A stretch of 5,748 nucleotides of DNA from JAXGQD01 sp964401615 (GCA_964401615.1 CAYNZF010000096.1:1-5748), one strand, 5' to 3'. Shown: positions 1 to 5,654, counted from the stretch's first letter. Translations and numbers: made by a program. Notes: generated from the letters alone by a model not told the origin.

Positions 1-34
1 ACTAATGGATGAACGAGAATGGGCAACTCTTATG

Positions 35-40
35 TATAAT
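35..40 (+). promoter_or_regulatory. Possible -10 element upstream of the aldo/keto reductase
   Basis: A perfect TATAAT hexamer lies about 175 bases before the reductase start. No convincing TTGACA-like hexamer sits 16-18 bases upstream, so this is only a weak promoter candidate. The real promoter may lie left of the window edge. If this one is used, the transcript would carry a long leader containing the dyad at 110-134. Confidence 0.2.
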
Positions 41-109
41 GGACAGGGGTGTTGTGCGGTGCAAACAAGCAAACTGCAGCGAAACGCAAGCAGGATTTGG
101 ACGCACCCT

Positions 110-134
110 CAGATGGCTGGCATTGTGCCATCTG
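110..134. promoter_or_regulatory. Perfect 8-bp dyad in the leader of the aldo/keto reductase
   Basis: CAGATGGC at 110-117 is exactly mirrored by GCCATCTG at 127-134, with a 9-base centre. There is no T-run after it, so it does not read as an intrinsic terminator. It may be an operator for a dimeric regulator or an mRNA hairpin in the leader. It lies 80 bases upstream of the start codon at 214. The symmetry is seen directly; the role is inferred. Confidence 0.4.
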
Positions 135-213
135 GTAAATTGGCAGTCGTCATTTGTACAGGAAGCTTCATCAGATTAAAGAAACGGCCAACACAACTGA
201 AGGAGAGGGTGAA

Positions 214-1200
214 ATGAATTATCGAGTATTGGGAAAGACTGGCTTCAACGTATCAGAGATCTCACTTGGAACATGGCAGCTTGGCGCAAGGTGGGGAGAC
301 GCCTTTGATCCGATTCTAGCAAGAGAAACCCTTGAAACAGCTTTCGAGAACGGGGTGAATTTTTACGACACCGCAGACGTTTACAATGACGGGCTAAGTG
401 AAAAAGCGCTCGAACCTTTTATCAAGGCCAAGGGTGATAAAGTCATCGTGGCGACGAAATGCGGGCGTCAGCTGTCACCTCATATCGCTCAGAAATATAC
501 TTGCCGGGCAATAAACGATTTCGTCGAAGAAAGTCTTGGTAGGATGGGTGTTGAATCACTTCAGCTGCTGCAGCTTCATTGTCCGCCGACGGATGTTTAC
601 TATGATCCCGAAGTCTTCGACTGCCTTGACAGGCTTCAGAAGTCAGGAAAAATTCAGCACTACGGCGTGAGCATCGAACGCGTTGAAGAAGGGCTTAAAT
701 CACTCGAATATGAGGGAGTTGCATCAATCCAGGTGATCTACAATGTGTTTCGCCAACGTCCGGAATCATTGTTGTTTCCCAAGGCAAAAGAAAAAAATGT
801 CGGCATTATTTGTCGCGTACCGCTGGCCAGCGGATTGCTGACCGGCAAGTTTTCGCGTGACACCGTTTTCGGTATCAATGATCATCGCTTCTTCAATAGA
901 AAAGGTGAGTCATTTGACCGGGGTGAGACGTTTGCAGGAATCCCTTACGAGCTGGGGCTTGAAGCTGTAAAAGAATTGCAAAGCAAATTGGGTCCCGATG
1001 CTTCATTGGCGTCCATTGCGCTCAAGTGGATTTTACGCAGAAGTGAAGTTGGCTGTGTGATTACCGGTGCAAGCGCACCTTCGCAAATTGAAAGAAACTC
1101 AAGCGTTTCATCGCAGAATGACTTAACACCTGTACAACTTGAAGCGATTGATGACGTTTATAACACGATGATAAAAGGCCATGTACATCACATCTGGTAG
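214..1200 (+). CDS. Aldo/keto reductase family oxidoreductase (IolS-like)
   Basis: This is a 328-residue soluble NAD(P)H-dependent aldo/keto reductase, a family that reduces aldehydes or ketones of sugars, polyols and related compounds in a TIM-barrel fold. The start at 214 is chosen because AAGGAG (200-205) lies 8 bases upstream and the protein then opens with the family's usual RxLGxTGxxVSxxxLGT pattern. An in-frame ATG at 154 would only add an unrelated tail. The catalytic tetrad is visible as D52, Y57 (YDTADVY), K82 (ATKCG) and H122 (LQLHCP). Cofactor-binding segments follow: GVS (151-153), YN (176-177), PLASGLLTGK (203-212) and ITGAS near 283-287. Length fits the family and no break is seen. 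It resembles the IolS/general-stress AKR group, but the substrate cannot be read from the sequence. It stands alone on the + strand and ends 32 bases from a convergent gene. Confidence 0.93.
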   Translation: MNYRVLGKTGFNVSEISLGTWQLGARWGDAFDPILARETLETAFENGVNFYDTADVYNDGLSEKALEPFIKAKGDKVIVATKCGRQLSPHIAQKYTCRAINDFVEESLGRMGVESLQLLQLHCPPTDVYYDPEVFDCLDRLQKSGKIQHYGVSIERVEEGLKSLEYEGVASIQVIYNVFRQRPESLLFPKAKEKNVGIICRVPLASGLLTGKFSRDTVFGINDHRFFNRKGESFDRGETFAGIPYELGLEAVKELQSKLGPDASLASIALKWILRRSEVGCVITGASAPSQIERNSSVSSQNDLTPVQLEAIDDVYNTMIKGHVHHIW

Positions 1201-1232
1201 CTGCACCAATCTCTTAATGTGGGTTTATCTAT

Positions 1233-2276
1233 TCAGCGGGAAGATGCCTCAAGGCCCTTGCAGAATTCAATCAGTGCGATGACATTTTCCAGTGGTGTTT
1301 CGGATGGGATAGAACCTGCCGGCCCGATGACATATTTCCCGCCTTTCCCCAGCAGCGCCAGAGTTTTTTCTGCTTCTCTGACCACTTGCTCCGGTGTTCC
1401 TGTCGGTATCGTACTTTGCGAACCCAGACCACCGAACAAAACGATATCCTTACCGTACTCGCGCTTAACAAACTCCAGATCCATCGCCTCAGGTTGAAGT
1501 GCGTCAATGACTTCCACGCCCAATTCTATAATTTCGGGGAACAATTCTGTGATGTCGCCACAGCTGTGGTGCATCACAGTTAGATTCTTTTTCCGGATAG
1601 CCTTGTGAATTTCTTTGTAGCATGGATAGATATACTGCAACCAGTGCTTTTTGGAAAACATTAAGCCTTTCTGTATTCCCCAATCTTCAATGATCCGAAC
1701 CGCATCTATCCCCTCGGGAATCGCTTCGATGACGTTGATGATGTACTCGCTGGTCTTTTCCAATATTCGGTGAGTCAAGGTTTCCTCTGAAGCCATCGCC
1801 ACCAGAAAATCTTCCAGGCCGGTGATATGCCAGCCGAAATCAAATGGACCGTTGATCCTAAGAACGTTGAATCGGTCAGGGTACTTAGCCATGACGGATT
1901 TTGCTTTTTCAAATCGCCCCAGACCTCTTCCATCGGGAAATACATAACCATCAAAGTCCAGATCTTGTACCGGTTTACCGACTATCCCCCAGTCGCCTAT
2001 GGAATAATTACTCGCCATGTCCCATTTGACACCAAACTCGTCGGATACGATTGCGTTTTGATGCTCGATCCCTCGATAGCCGCCATCTTTCCCTTCAGGT
2101 GCTGAGAAATCCAATTGCAGGAAATGATTTCCGATGAATTCCTCTATACCCTCTCGATCATAGCCATAGTGTTTAGCGATGACATCGGTGATGTATAAGG
2201 TCAGGTCAAAGTGATGTGGCGTGTAATCCGGAAGCTGGCTGCGAAGAAGTTTTTTTATCTGCTCTTTTCTGGACAT
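1233..2276 (-). CDS. Uroporphyrinogen decarboxylase-fold protein, methyltransferase-like (not HemE)
   Basis: This is a 347-residue protein of the URO-D superfamily branch that includes the corrinoid methyltransferases MtaA, MtbA and CmuA and many uncharacterised proteins in carbon-source loci. Family signs are DEFGVKW (79-85), EDWGIQKGLMFS (197-208), the metal-site motif HHSCG (236-240, H-x-C at H237/C239), LFGGLGSQ near 280-287 and the C-terminal GPAGSIPSETPLENV (318-332). The N-terminal arginine-rich substrate motif of true HemE is absent. In MtaA-type enzymes a further zinc cysteine falls near the C-terminal motif; here that stretch reads GPAGS with no Cys. The start at 2276 is preferred: GGAGGT (2289-2284) is 7 bases upstream, whereas the ATG at 2282 is 1 base from it and the TTG at 2291 overlaps it. 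It runs opposite to all neighbours and is divergent from the dehydrogenase at 2525. No corrinoid protein is encoded in the window, so methyl transfer is only a family-based guess. Confidence 0.88.
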   Translation of the reverse strand: MSRKEQIKKLLRSQLPDYTPHHFDLTLYITDVIAKHYGYDREGIEEFIGNHFLQLDFSAPEGKDGGYRGIEHQNAIVSDEFGVKWDMASNYSIGDWGIVGKPVQDLDFDGYVFPDGRGLGRFEKAKSVMAKYPDRFNVLRINGPFDFGWHITGLEDFLVAMASEETLTHRILEKTSEYIINVIEAIPEGIDAVRIIEDWGIQKGLMFSKKHWLQYIYPCYKEIHKAIRKKNLTVMHHSCGDITELFPEIIELGVEVIDALQPEAMDLEFVKREYGKDIVLFGGLGSQSTIPTGTPEQVVREAEKTLALLGKGGKYVIGPAGSIPSETPLENVIALIEFCKGLEASSR

Positions 2277-2295
2277 GTGCATGACCTCCAATCAA

Positions 2296-2319
2296 TACCT
2301 TGATTATGTATCAAAGGTA
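2296..2319. promoter_or_regulatory. Imperfect dyad, candidate operator of the URO-D-like gene
   Basis: TACCTTGAT (2296-2304) faces ATCAAAGGTA (2310-2319) around the centre TATGT. The arms are complementary apart from one extra A in the right arm. The dyad sits just upstream of the Shine-Dalgarno site of the minus-strand gene and would overlap the candidate -10 (TTTGAT, minus strand, 2315-2310). That is a common position for a repressor site. The role is inferred. Confidence 0.35.
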
Positions 2320-2338
2320 ATTTGACTTCGTACAGCAA
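2310..2338 (-). promoter_or_regulatory. Candidate promoter of the URO-D-like gene
   Basis: Read on the minus strand, TTGCTG (2338-2333) is followed after 17 bases by TTTGAT (2315-2310). Both hexamers are four-of-six matches to the sigma-A consensus with ideal spacing. Transcription would start within the dyad at 2296-2319. A perfect minus-strand TATAAT (2387-2382) is a second possibility but lacks a good -35. Confidence 0.25.
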
Positions 2339-2361
2339 GATTTCAATACCTGCAAAAGAAG

Positions 2362-2389
2362 TGGACTGCTTCGACAATTAGATTATAGT
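2362..2389 (+). promoter_or_regulatory. Candidate promoter of the beta-hydroxyacid dehydrogenase
   Basis: TGGACT (2362-2367) and TATAGT (2384-2389) are separated by 16 bases, with four-of-six and five-of-six matches to consensus. It would give a leader of about 130 bases before the start at 2525. An alternative closer to the gene is TTGCGA (2435-2440) with TACACT (2459-2464) after 18 bases. The sequence does not decide between them. Confidence 0.25.
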
Positions 2390-2524
2390 GTGTATGAGGC
2401 TGACTTGAAATGCAAATATGAAACTTGGGGTGAGTTGCGATCTTGCGGATTATTCCTTTACACTAAAGCGAGGCTTGTAAACCAGGTTGTTCTGGTTTGT
2501 TTGATTACGCAGGGGGTGAAAGTT

Positions 2525-3388
2525 ATGAAAAAAATCGGCTTTATCGGTGTTGGCGTCATGGGGAAGTCCATGGTCCGCAATTTGATGAAACAGGGCTATT
2601 CCGTCAGCGTCTATGCCAGGAATAAAGACAAGGTGCAAGATGTCTTGTCTGAGGGGGCTGAGTGGAGCCCGAGCGTCGCTGAATGTGTTTCAGGCAAAGA
2701 TGTTTTAATCACGATCGTGGGTTTTCCCAAGGACGTCGAGGAGATCTATTTCGGCCGCCAGGGGATTCTTGAAGCGGCCGGCCCGGGAACTTATCTGATT
2801 GACATGACCACAACCAGCCCTGAACTTGATCAGAGAATCTATGCCGCAGCGATGGAAAAAGAGGTCCACATGCTCGATGCCCCGGTGACCGGTGGAGATA
2901 TTGGTGCCAAAACAGCCCAATTGACGATTCTGGTCGGAGGACAAAAGGAAGACTTCGAAGCTTGCTATGATTTGTTTTCCGCCATGGGCAGCAAAATTTT
3001 TTATATGGGTCCTTCAGGAAATGGACAAAAAACGAAGCTGGCCAATCAGGTGGCCATTGCCGGTACCATCGCCGGTGTCTGCGAAGCCGTCAGCTTTGCG
3101 CAAAAGGTGGGATTAGATGCGGACAAAACACTGGAAGCGATTTCCGGTGGCGCAGCCGGCAGCTTCCAGATGTCTTCCAACGGCCCCAAAATCCTCAAGC
3201 AAGATTATGCTCCTGGTTTTTTCATCAAACACTATGTAAAAGATATGCTGCTGGCACGAGACGAACTTGACAAAAATGAAGCTTCTCTAAAGATACTAGA
3301 GGATGTTCTTGCAATGTATCAGGCGCTGGAAAAGCGCGGTCTGGGCGACGAGGGGACCCAGTCGCTGATTAAATATTATCTGGATTGA
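2525..3388 (+). CDS. NAD(P)-dependent beta-hydroxyacid dehydrogenase (3-hydroxyisobutyrate dehydrogenase family)
   Basis: This is a 287-residue cytosolic oxidoreductase interconverting a short beta-hydroxyacid and its semialdehyde; family members act on 3-hydroxyisobutyrate, tartronate semialdehyde, 3-hydroxypropionate or similar. The N-terminal Rossmann domain shows GVGVMG (8-13) and DMTTTSP (93-99). The substrate loop is DAPVTGG (118-124), with Thr where many relatives have Ser. The catalytic lysine is K171 in GNGQKTKLANQ, with N174 three residues on. The all-helical C-terminal domain contains the conserved KD at 239-240. The start at 2525 is set by AGGGGGTG (2511-2518), 6 bases upstream, and by the Rossmann strand beginning at residue 3; an upstream in-frame ATG at 2390 would add 45 unrelated residues. 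The stop is 98 bases before iolB, with no terminator between, so co-transcription is likely. That context favours malonate semialdehyde as substrate, which is an inference. Confidence 0.92.
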   Translation: MKKIGFIGVGVMGKSMVRNLMKQGYSVSVYARNKDKVQDVLSEGAEWSPSVAECVSGKDVLITIVGFPKDVEEIYFGRQGILEAAGPGTYLIDMTTTSPELDQRIYAAAMEKEVHMLDAPVTGGDIGAKTAQLTILVGGQKEDFEACYDLFSAMGSKIFYMGPSGNGQKTKLANQVAIAGTIAGVCEAVSFAQKVGLDADKTLEAISGGAAGSFQMSSNGPKILKQDYAPGFFIKHYVKDMLLARDELDKNEASLKILEDVLAMYQALEKRGLGDEGTQSLIKYYLD

Positions 3389-3420
3389 CAAGGCTTTTTT
3401 GACATAACCTTTGCTATAAT
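3385..3420 (+). promoter_or_regulatory. Candidate promoter of iolB with extended -10 and two TTGACA boxes
   Basis: An extended -10, TGCTATAAT, ends at 3420 (hexamer 3415-3420). Two perfect TTGACA hexamers occur upstream, at 3385-3390 (overlapping the dehydrogenase stop codon) and 3399-3404. Their distances to the -10 are 24 and 10 bases, so neither has the normal 16-18 spacing. The extended TG motif may compensate, or the hexamers may be regulator half-sites. The leader to the iolB start would be about 60 bases. Confidence 0.4.
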
Positions 3421-3486
3421 AAATTTAGTCATCTACACAAACAAAGAACGATTTTCATAGGACATTAAGTTCCGGGGAGGGCAAAA

Positions 3487-4281
3487 ATGTATATAGAGAA
3501 AGAAATTAAACGCGGCTACAACGAATTCACAAACTGTGATATTGAAAACGGTTTTGGTTCGCTCATGGACGTAGGCCTTTTGGTCATGGAAGCCGGCGAC
3601 AGTTACGAATTTTTCAGTAATGTAAAAGAACTGTCATGGCTAATGTTTAAAGGACACGCAGCAGTCATTTATGATGGTAAAGAAGAGGACATGCTCAGGC
3701 CCGATCCATTTGATCACAAGCCCTGGTGCATGCTGATGTCAGCCGGAAAACGCTGTAAATTAGTTGCCCATGAATACAGTGAGTTTTATGTGCAAGGAAC
3801 TTATAACGACAATGAATACGGCACGTACCTTTACCGGCCTGAAGATACCGACACCTGGCGTCGTGGAGCCGACGGCGAGCTGAATAATTTAATGAAAAGA
3901 GACGTGCGTACCTGCTACGACTATGAGTCAGCCCCTTTTTCCAAGCTGGTGCTGGGCGAGGTAGTCAACTTGCCGGGACGCTGGTCCAGCTATCCTCCTC
4001 ATGGACATCCCCAACCTGAAGTATATTTTTATTACTTTGAGAAACCGCAGGGTTTCGGTGCGGGCTGGGCTGATGGTGAAGTACACGAAGTTCATCACCA
4101 CGGTGCACTGATCATTACCAAAGAACCTCATCCGCAAGTCATGGCTCCCGGTTATGCCTGCTGCTATACCTGGGGGATTCGCCACTTGGACAACGATCCC
4201 TGGGAAAAAACCAGAATAGATGACCCGGCTCATGAATGGCTGTTGGATGACCCGCAATACTGGGGAAAAGACGACAAGTAA
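3487..4281 (+). CDS. iolB: 5-deoxy-glucuronate isomerase
   Basis: IolB converts 5-deoxy-glucuronate to 2-deoxy-5-keto-gluconate in cytosolic myo-inositol catabolism, after IolD and before the kinase IolC. The protein has 264 residues, close to the usual family length, and is a double-cupin metal enzyme. The C-terminal cupin carries the diagnostic GEVVNLPGRWSSYPPHGHP stretch (157-175). H172, H174 and E178 are visible metal ligands, and H233 in GIRHLDND is the likely fourth. The N-terminal cupin half is marked by SWLMFKGHAAVIYDG (50-64). The start is supported by GGGGAGG (3474-3480), 6 bases upstream. The HxH motif and the SSYPPH context separate it from KduI, the related isomerase of uronate catabolism. 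No break or truncation is seen. The other iol genes are not in the window, so the rest of the pathway must be encoded elsewhere or beyond its edges. It probably shares a transcript with the dehydrogenase upstream and ends at the terminator near 4421-4462. Confidence 0.95.
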   Translation: MYIEKEIKRGYNEFTNCDIENGFGSLMDVGLLVMEAGDSYEFFSNVKELSWLMFKGHAAVIYDGKEEDMLRPDPFDHKPWCMLMSAGKRCKLVAHEYSEFYVQGTYNDNEYGTYLYRPEDTDTWRRGADGELNNLMKRDVRTCYDYESAPFSKLVLGEVVNLPGRWSSYPPHGHPQPEVYFYYFEKPQGFGAGWADGEVHEVHHHGALIITKEPHPQVMAPGYACCYTWGIRHLDNDPWEKTRIDDPAHEWLLDDPQYWGKDDK

Positions 4282-4420
4282 GAGCGGTTTAAGACTTCGA
4301 TTTAGCGTTCTTTTTCTGAGTGGCAGCGATAAATTGGATTAAATGAAGAGTGAATCAAAGTCAGTAACTTTGGGACTGATTGATATCTTTTCGAATGGCC
4401 TCAATATTCGCAGTTATACA

Positions 4421-4462
4421 CCCTGATTTGCAGCGGCTTGCCGTTCAATTCAGGGTTTTTTT
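4421..4462 (+). terminator. Intrinsic terminator after iolB
   Basis: CCCTGA (4421-4426) pairs with TCAGGG (4450-4455), and the stem continues past one T-T mismatch with TTG/CAA and an inner CGG/CCG capped by CTTG. Seven T residues follow directly (4456-4462). It is oriented for + strand transcripts and lies about 140 bases after the iolB stop, closing the dehydrogenase-iolB unit. Confidence 0.88.
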
Positions 4463-4465
4463 ATG

Positions 4466-4499
4466 AAATCCGCTTTTTGGGGCCGGATTTGACCAAATC
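4466..4499. repeat. Two overlapping inverted repeats behind the terminator
   Basis: AAATCCG (4466-4472) pairs with CGGATTT (4484-4490) around an 11-base loop. The right arm is shared with a second dyad, GATTTG (4486-4491) against CAAATC (4494-4499) with a 2-base centre. The two pairings exclude each other. Neither has a T-run in the + direction. Possible roles are a regulator site or RNA structure; no function can be assigned. Confidence 0.35.
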
Positions 4500-4623
4500 T
4501 CAGATTGCAGCCCGAGCACAAACAATAGTAGATTCGTCCTGGCAAATTTGCTGAGCGTTCTAACCTTTCGTCAGAGGTATTTGTATTTATTAACGAAATA
4601 ATAAAATAATTAAATAAATAGCA

Positions 4624-4682
4624 ATAATTTTATAGATATATGATATCATATGCACATTGCACATGTTCAATTATAAAATTAT
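4624..4682. repeat. Nested symmetric AT-rich element upstream of the SDR gene
   Basis: An outer inverted repeat, ATAATTTTATA (4624-4634) and TATAAAATTAT (4672-4682), encloses a perfect 14-bp palindrome ATATGATATCATAT (4638-4651). Next to it is an exact tandem pair of TGCACAT (4651-4657 and 4658-4664). The outer arms are pure A/T, so chance symmetry is more likely for them. The inner palindrome and tandem repeat are better candidates for protein binding. Confidence 0.45.
4651..4679 (+). promoter_or_regulatory. Candidate promoter of the SDR gene
   Basis: TGCACA (4651-4656) and TAAAAT (4674-4679) are separated by exactly 17 bases, with four-of-six and five-of-six consensus matches. The -35 falls on the tandem TGCACAT repeat and touches the palindrome at 4638-4651, so binding there could control this promoter. 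The leader to the start at 4727 would be roughly 40 bases. Confidence 0.35.
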
Positions 4683-4726
4683 AGGCAAAATGTCATCAGC
4701 GAAAGTATTTACAGAGGAGAAAATTT

Positions 4727-5467
4727 ATGAAAGCGAAAACAGCAATTATTACAGGTGGCGGAAGCGGATTTGGTAGAGAAGTGGCTCTGAGACTGGCTAA
4801 GAAGGGAATCAATGTAACAATTGCAGATCTATCTGTAGAAAGCGGGAATGAGACAGTACGGCTTTGCGAAGAGCTGGGTGGTCAAGCTATTTTTGTTCAA
4901 GCGAATGTCAGTAAAGTTGATGATGTTAAAAATTATGTCGCTCAAACGGTTGAACATTTTGGTCAAATCGATTTATTTTTCAATAACGCGGGTATTTCCG
5001 GATCCGGTGCGCTCACTGCAGATTGTTCCGTGGAGGAATTCAACGCCATTGTCGACGTGAACCTCAAAGGCGCATTCTACGGTTTGAAATTTGTCATGAA
5101 TGAAATGCTGAAAACCGGAGGAGGCGTAATCGTCAACACGGCTTCCCTGGGAGCAGTGGTTGGAATTCCCACATTAGGTGCATATTCCGCCACAAAACAC
5201 GCAATCGCCGGCCTCACCAAAACCATAGCGGGAGAGTATGGCAGACAAAATATCAGAATCAACGCGATCGCTCCCGGTACCAACGAAACACCTATGGTTC
5301 TGGCATACCCCAAAGAAGCGATTAAAGCAATGGCTGACGCCGTTCCCATGGGCAGATTGGGCAAACCGCATGAAGTGGCAGACGTCGTAGTCTTCTTGCT
5401 GAGCGAAGAATCGTCGTACATTCACGGTGCTGTTATTTCGGTCGATGGTGGAGCCGCCGCCTTGTAA
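4727..5467 (+). CDS. Short-chain dehydrogenase/reductase (classical SDR, FabG-like)
   Basis: This is a 246-residue single-domain cytosolic NAD(P)-dependent oxidoreductase of the classical SDR family, whose members act on hydroxyl/keto groups of sugars, polyols, steroids or acyl chains. The cofactor motif is TGGGSGFG (9-16). D34 at the end of the second strand (TIADLS) points to NAD(H) preference. NNAG is at 86-89, the structural Asn at N112 (NLKG), catalytic Ser at S140, and YSATK gives Y153 and K157. The conserved APG is at 182-184 and the C-terminal SVDGG at 238-242. The start is supported by AGAGGAG (4713-4719), 7 bases upstream. The gene is a single-gene unit: a terminator lies upstream at 4421-4462 and another downstream at 5538-5565. 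The substrate is not readable. A role with inositol or another polyol is suggested only by the nearby iolB; a FabG role is less likely away from fatty-acid genes. Confidence 0.93.
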   Translation: MKAKTAIITGGGSGFGREVALRLAKKGINVTIADLSVESGNETVRLCEELGGQAIFVQANVSKVDDVKNYVAQTVEHFGQIDLFFNNAGISGSGALTADCSVEEFNAIVDVNLKGAFYGLKFVMNEMLKTGGGVIVNTASLGAVVGIPTLGAYSATKHAIAGLTKTIAGEYGRQNIRINAIAPGTNETPMVLAYPKEAIKAMADAVPMGRLGKPHEVADVVVFLLSEESSYIHGAVISVDGGAAAL

Positions 5468-5537
5468 AATCAGGCCAAGATGTATTCACAAAATGGTCTT
5501 AGAAAATCTCAAAAATTTTTACGAATTATCAATCGGG

Positions 5538-5565
5538 GCAGCCGGAAATTATCAGGCTGCTTTTT
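5538..5565 (+). terminator. Intrinsic terminator after the SDR gene
   Basis: GCAGCC (5538-5543) pairs with GGCTGC (5555-5560) around an 11-base loop, followed directly by five T residues (5561-5565). It lies 70 bases after the SDR stop and is oriented to end + strand transcripts. Confidence 0.8.
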
Positions 5566-5614
5566 ACTGCCTTTTTACCAAAAAAGTATTGCTTCATCTT
5601 CGATGGCTGCCGAG

Positions 5615-5654
5615 TATAATACTTATGTGATGCATGCCAAGAATGAGAGAGGGA
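5615..5654 (+). promoter_or_regulatory. Candidate -10 and Shine-Dalgarno site before the right-edge reading frame
   Basis: A perfect TATAAT hexamer at 5615-5620 is followed by GAGGGAG (5648-5654), which is 10 bases before the ATG at 5665. The -35 region is poor; TTGCTT at 5589-5594 is 20 bases away, too far. The arrangement suggests that a new transcription unit begins here, after the SDR terminator. Confidence 0.35.

Larger units (their letters stand above)
2292..2351. repeat. Spaced direct repeat TCAATACCT in the divergent intergenic region
   Basis: The 9-mer TCAATACCT occurs at 2292-2300 and again at 2343-2351, in the same orientation and offset by 51 bases, close to five helical turns. 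The left copy is part of the dyad at 2296-2319. Two same-face copies between divergent genes suggest a regulator half-site or looping, but a chance match cannot be excluded. Confidence 0.35.
4282..4726. other. 445-base intergenic region between iolB and the SDR gene
   Basis: No credible coding sequence is seen here. The left third (4282-4420) has no strong feature beyond a weak imperfect hairpin around TCAGT/ACTGA at 4361-4379. The middle holds the terminator at 4421-4462, followed by two overlapping inverted repeats at 4466-4499. From about 4570 the composition becomes very AT-rich and contains the nested symmetric elements and candidate promoter of the SDR gene. Confidence 0.7.

Noticed and set aside
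5..217. Open frame running from the left edge and overlapping the aldo/keto reductase start by ATGA
   Set aside because: The ATGA overlap imitates translational coupling, but the 70-residue product has no recognisable family features and no Shine-Dalgarno site. A second frame is open over most of the same stretch, which suggests a low-stop leader rather than a gene.
1219..2105. Plus-strand open frames inside the URO-D-like gene
   Set aside because: They lie antisense to a well-supported gene with clear family motifs and have no plausible translation signals or protein features of their own.
1233..2276. Annotation as haem-biosynthetic HemE
   Set aside because: The N-terminal arginine substrate motif of HemE is absent, an H-x-C metal motif typical of the methyltransferase branch is present, and no haem genes are nearby.
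2277..2291. Earlier starts for the URO-D-like gene (TTG at 2291, ATG at 2282)
   Set aside because: The TTG overlaps the GGAGGT Shine-Dalgarno site and the ATG at 2282 is only 1 base from it. The ATG at 2276 has a normal 7-base spacer.
3487..4281. KduI (5-keto-4-deoxyuronate isomerase) instead of IolB
   Set aside because: The SSYPPHGHP context, the GEVVNLPGRW segment and the length fit IolB better, though the two families are related.
4698..4713. Catabolite-response (cre) site before the SDR gene
   Set aside because: The sequence CGAAAGTATTTACA resembles the cre consensus at its ends but lacks the central CG and the leading T, so it is too weak to report.
5077..5425. Minus-strand open frames across the SDR gene
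   Set aside because: They are antisense shadows of the SDR coding sequence, without Shine-Dalgarno sites or recognisable motifs.
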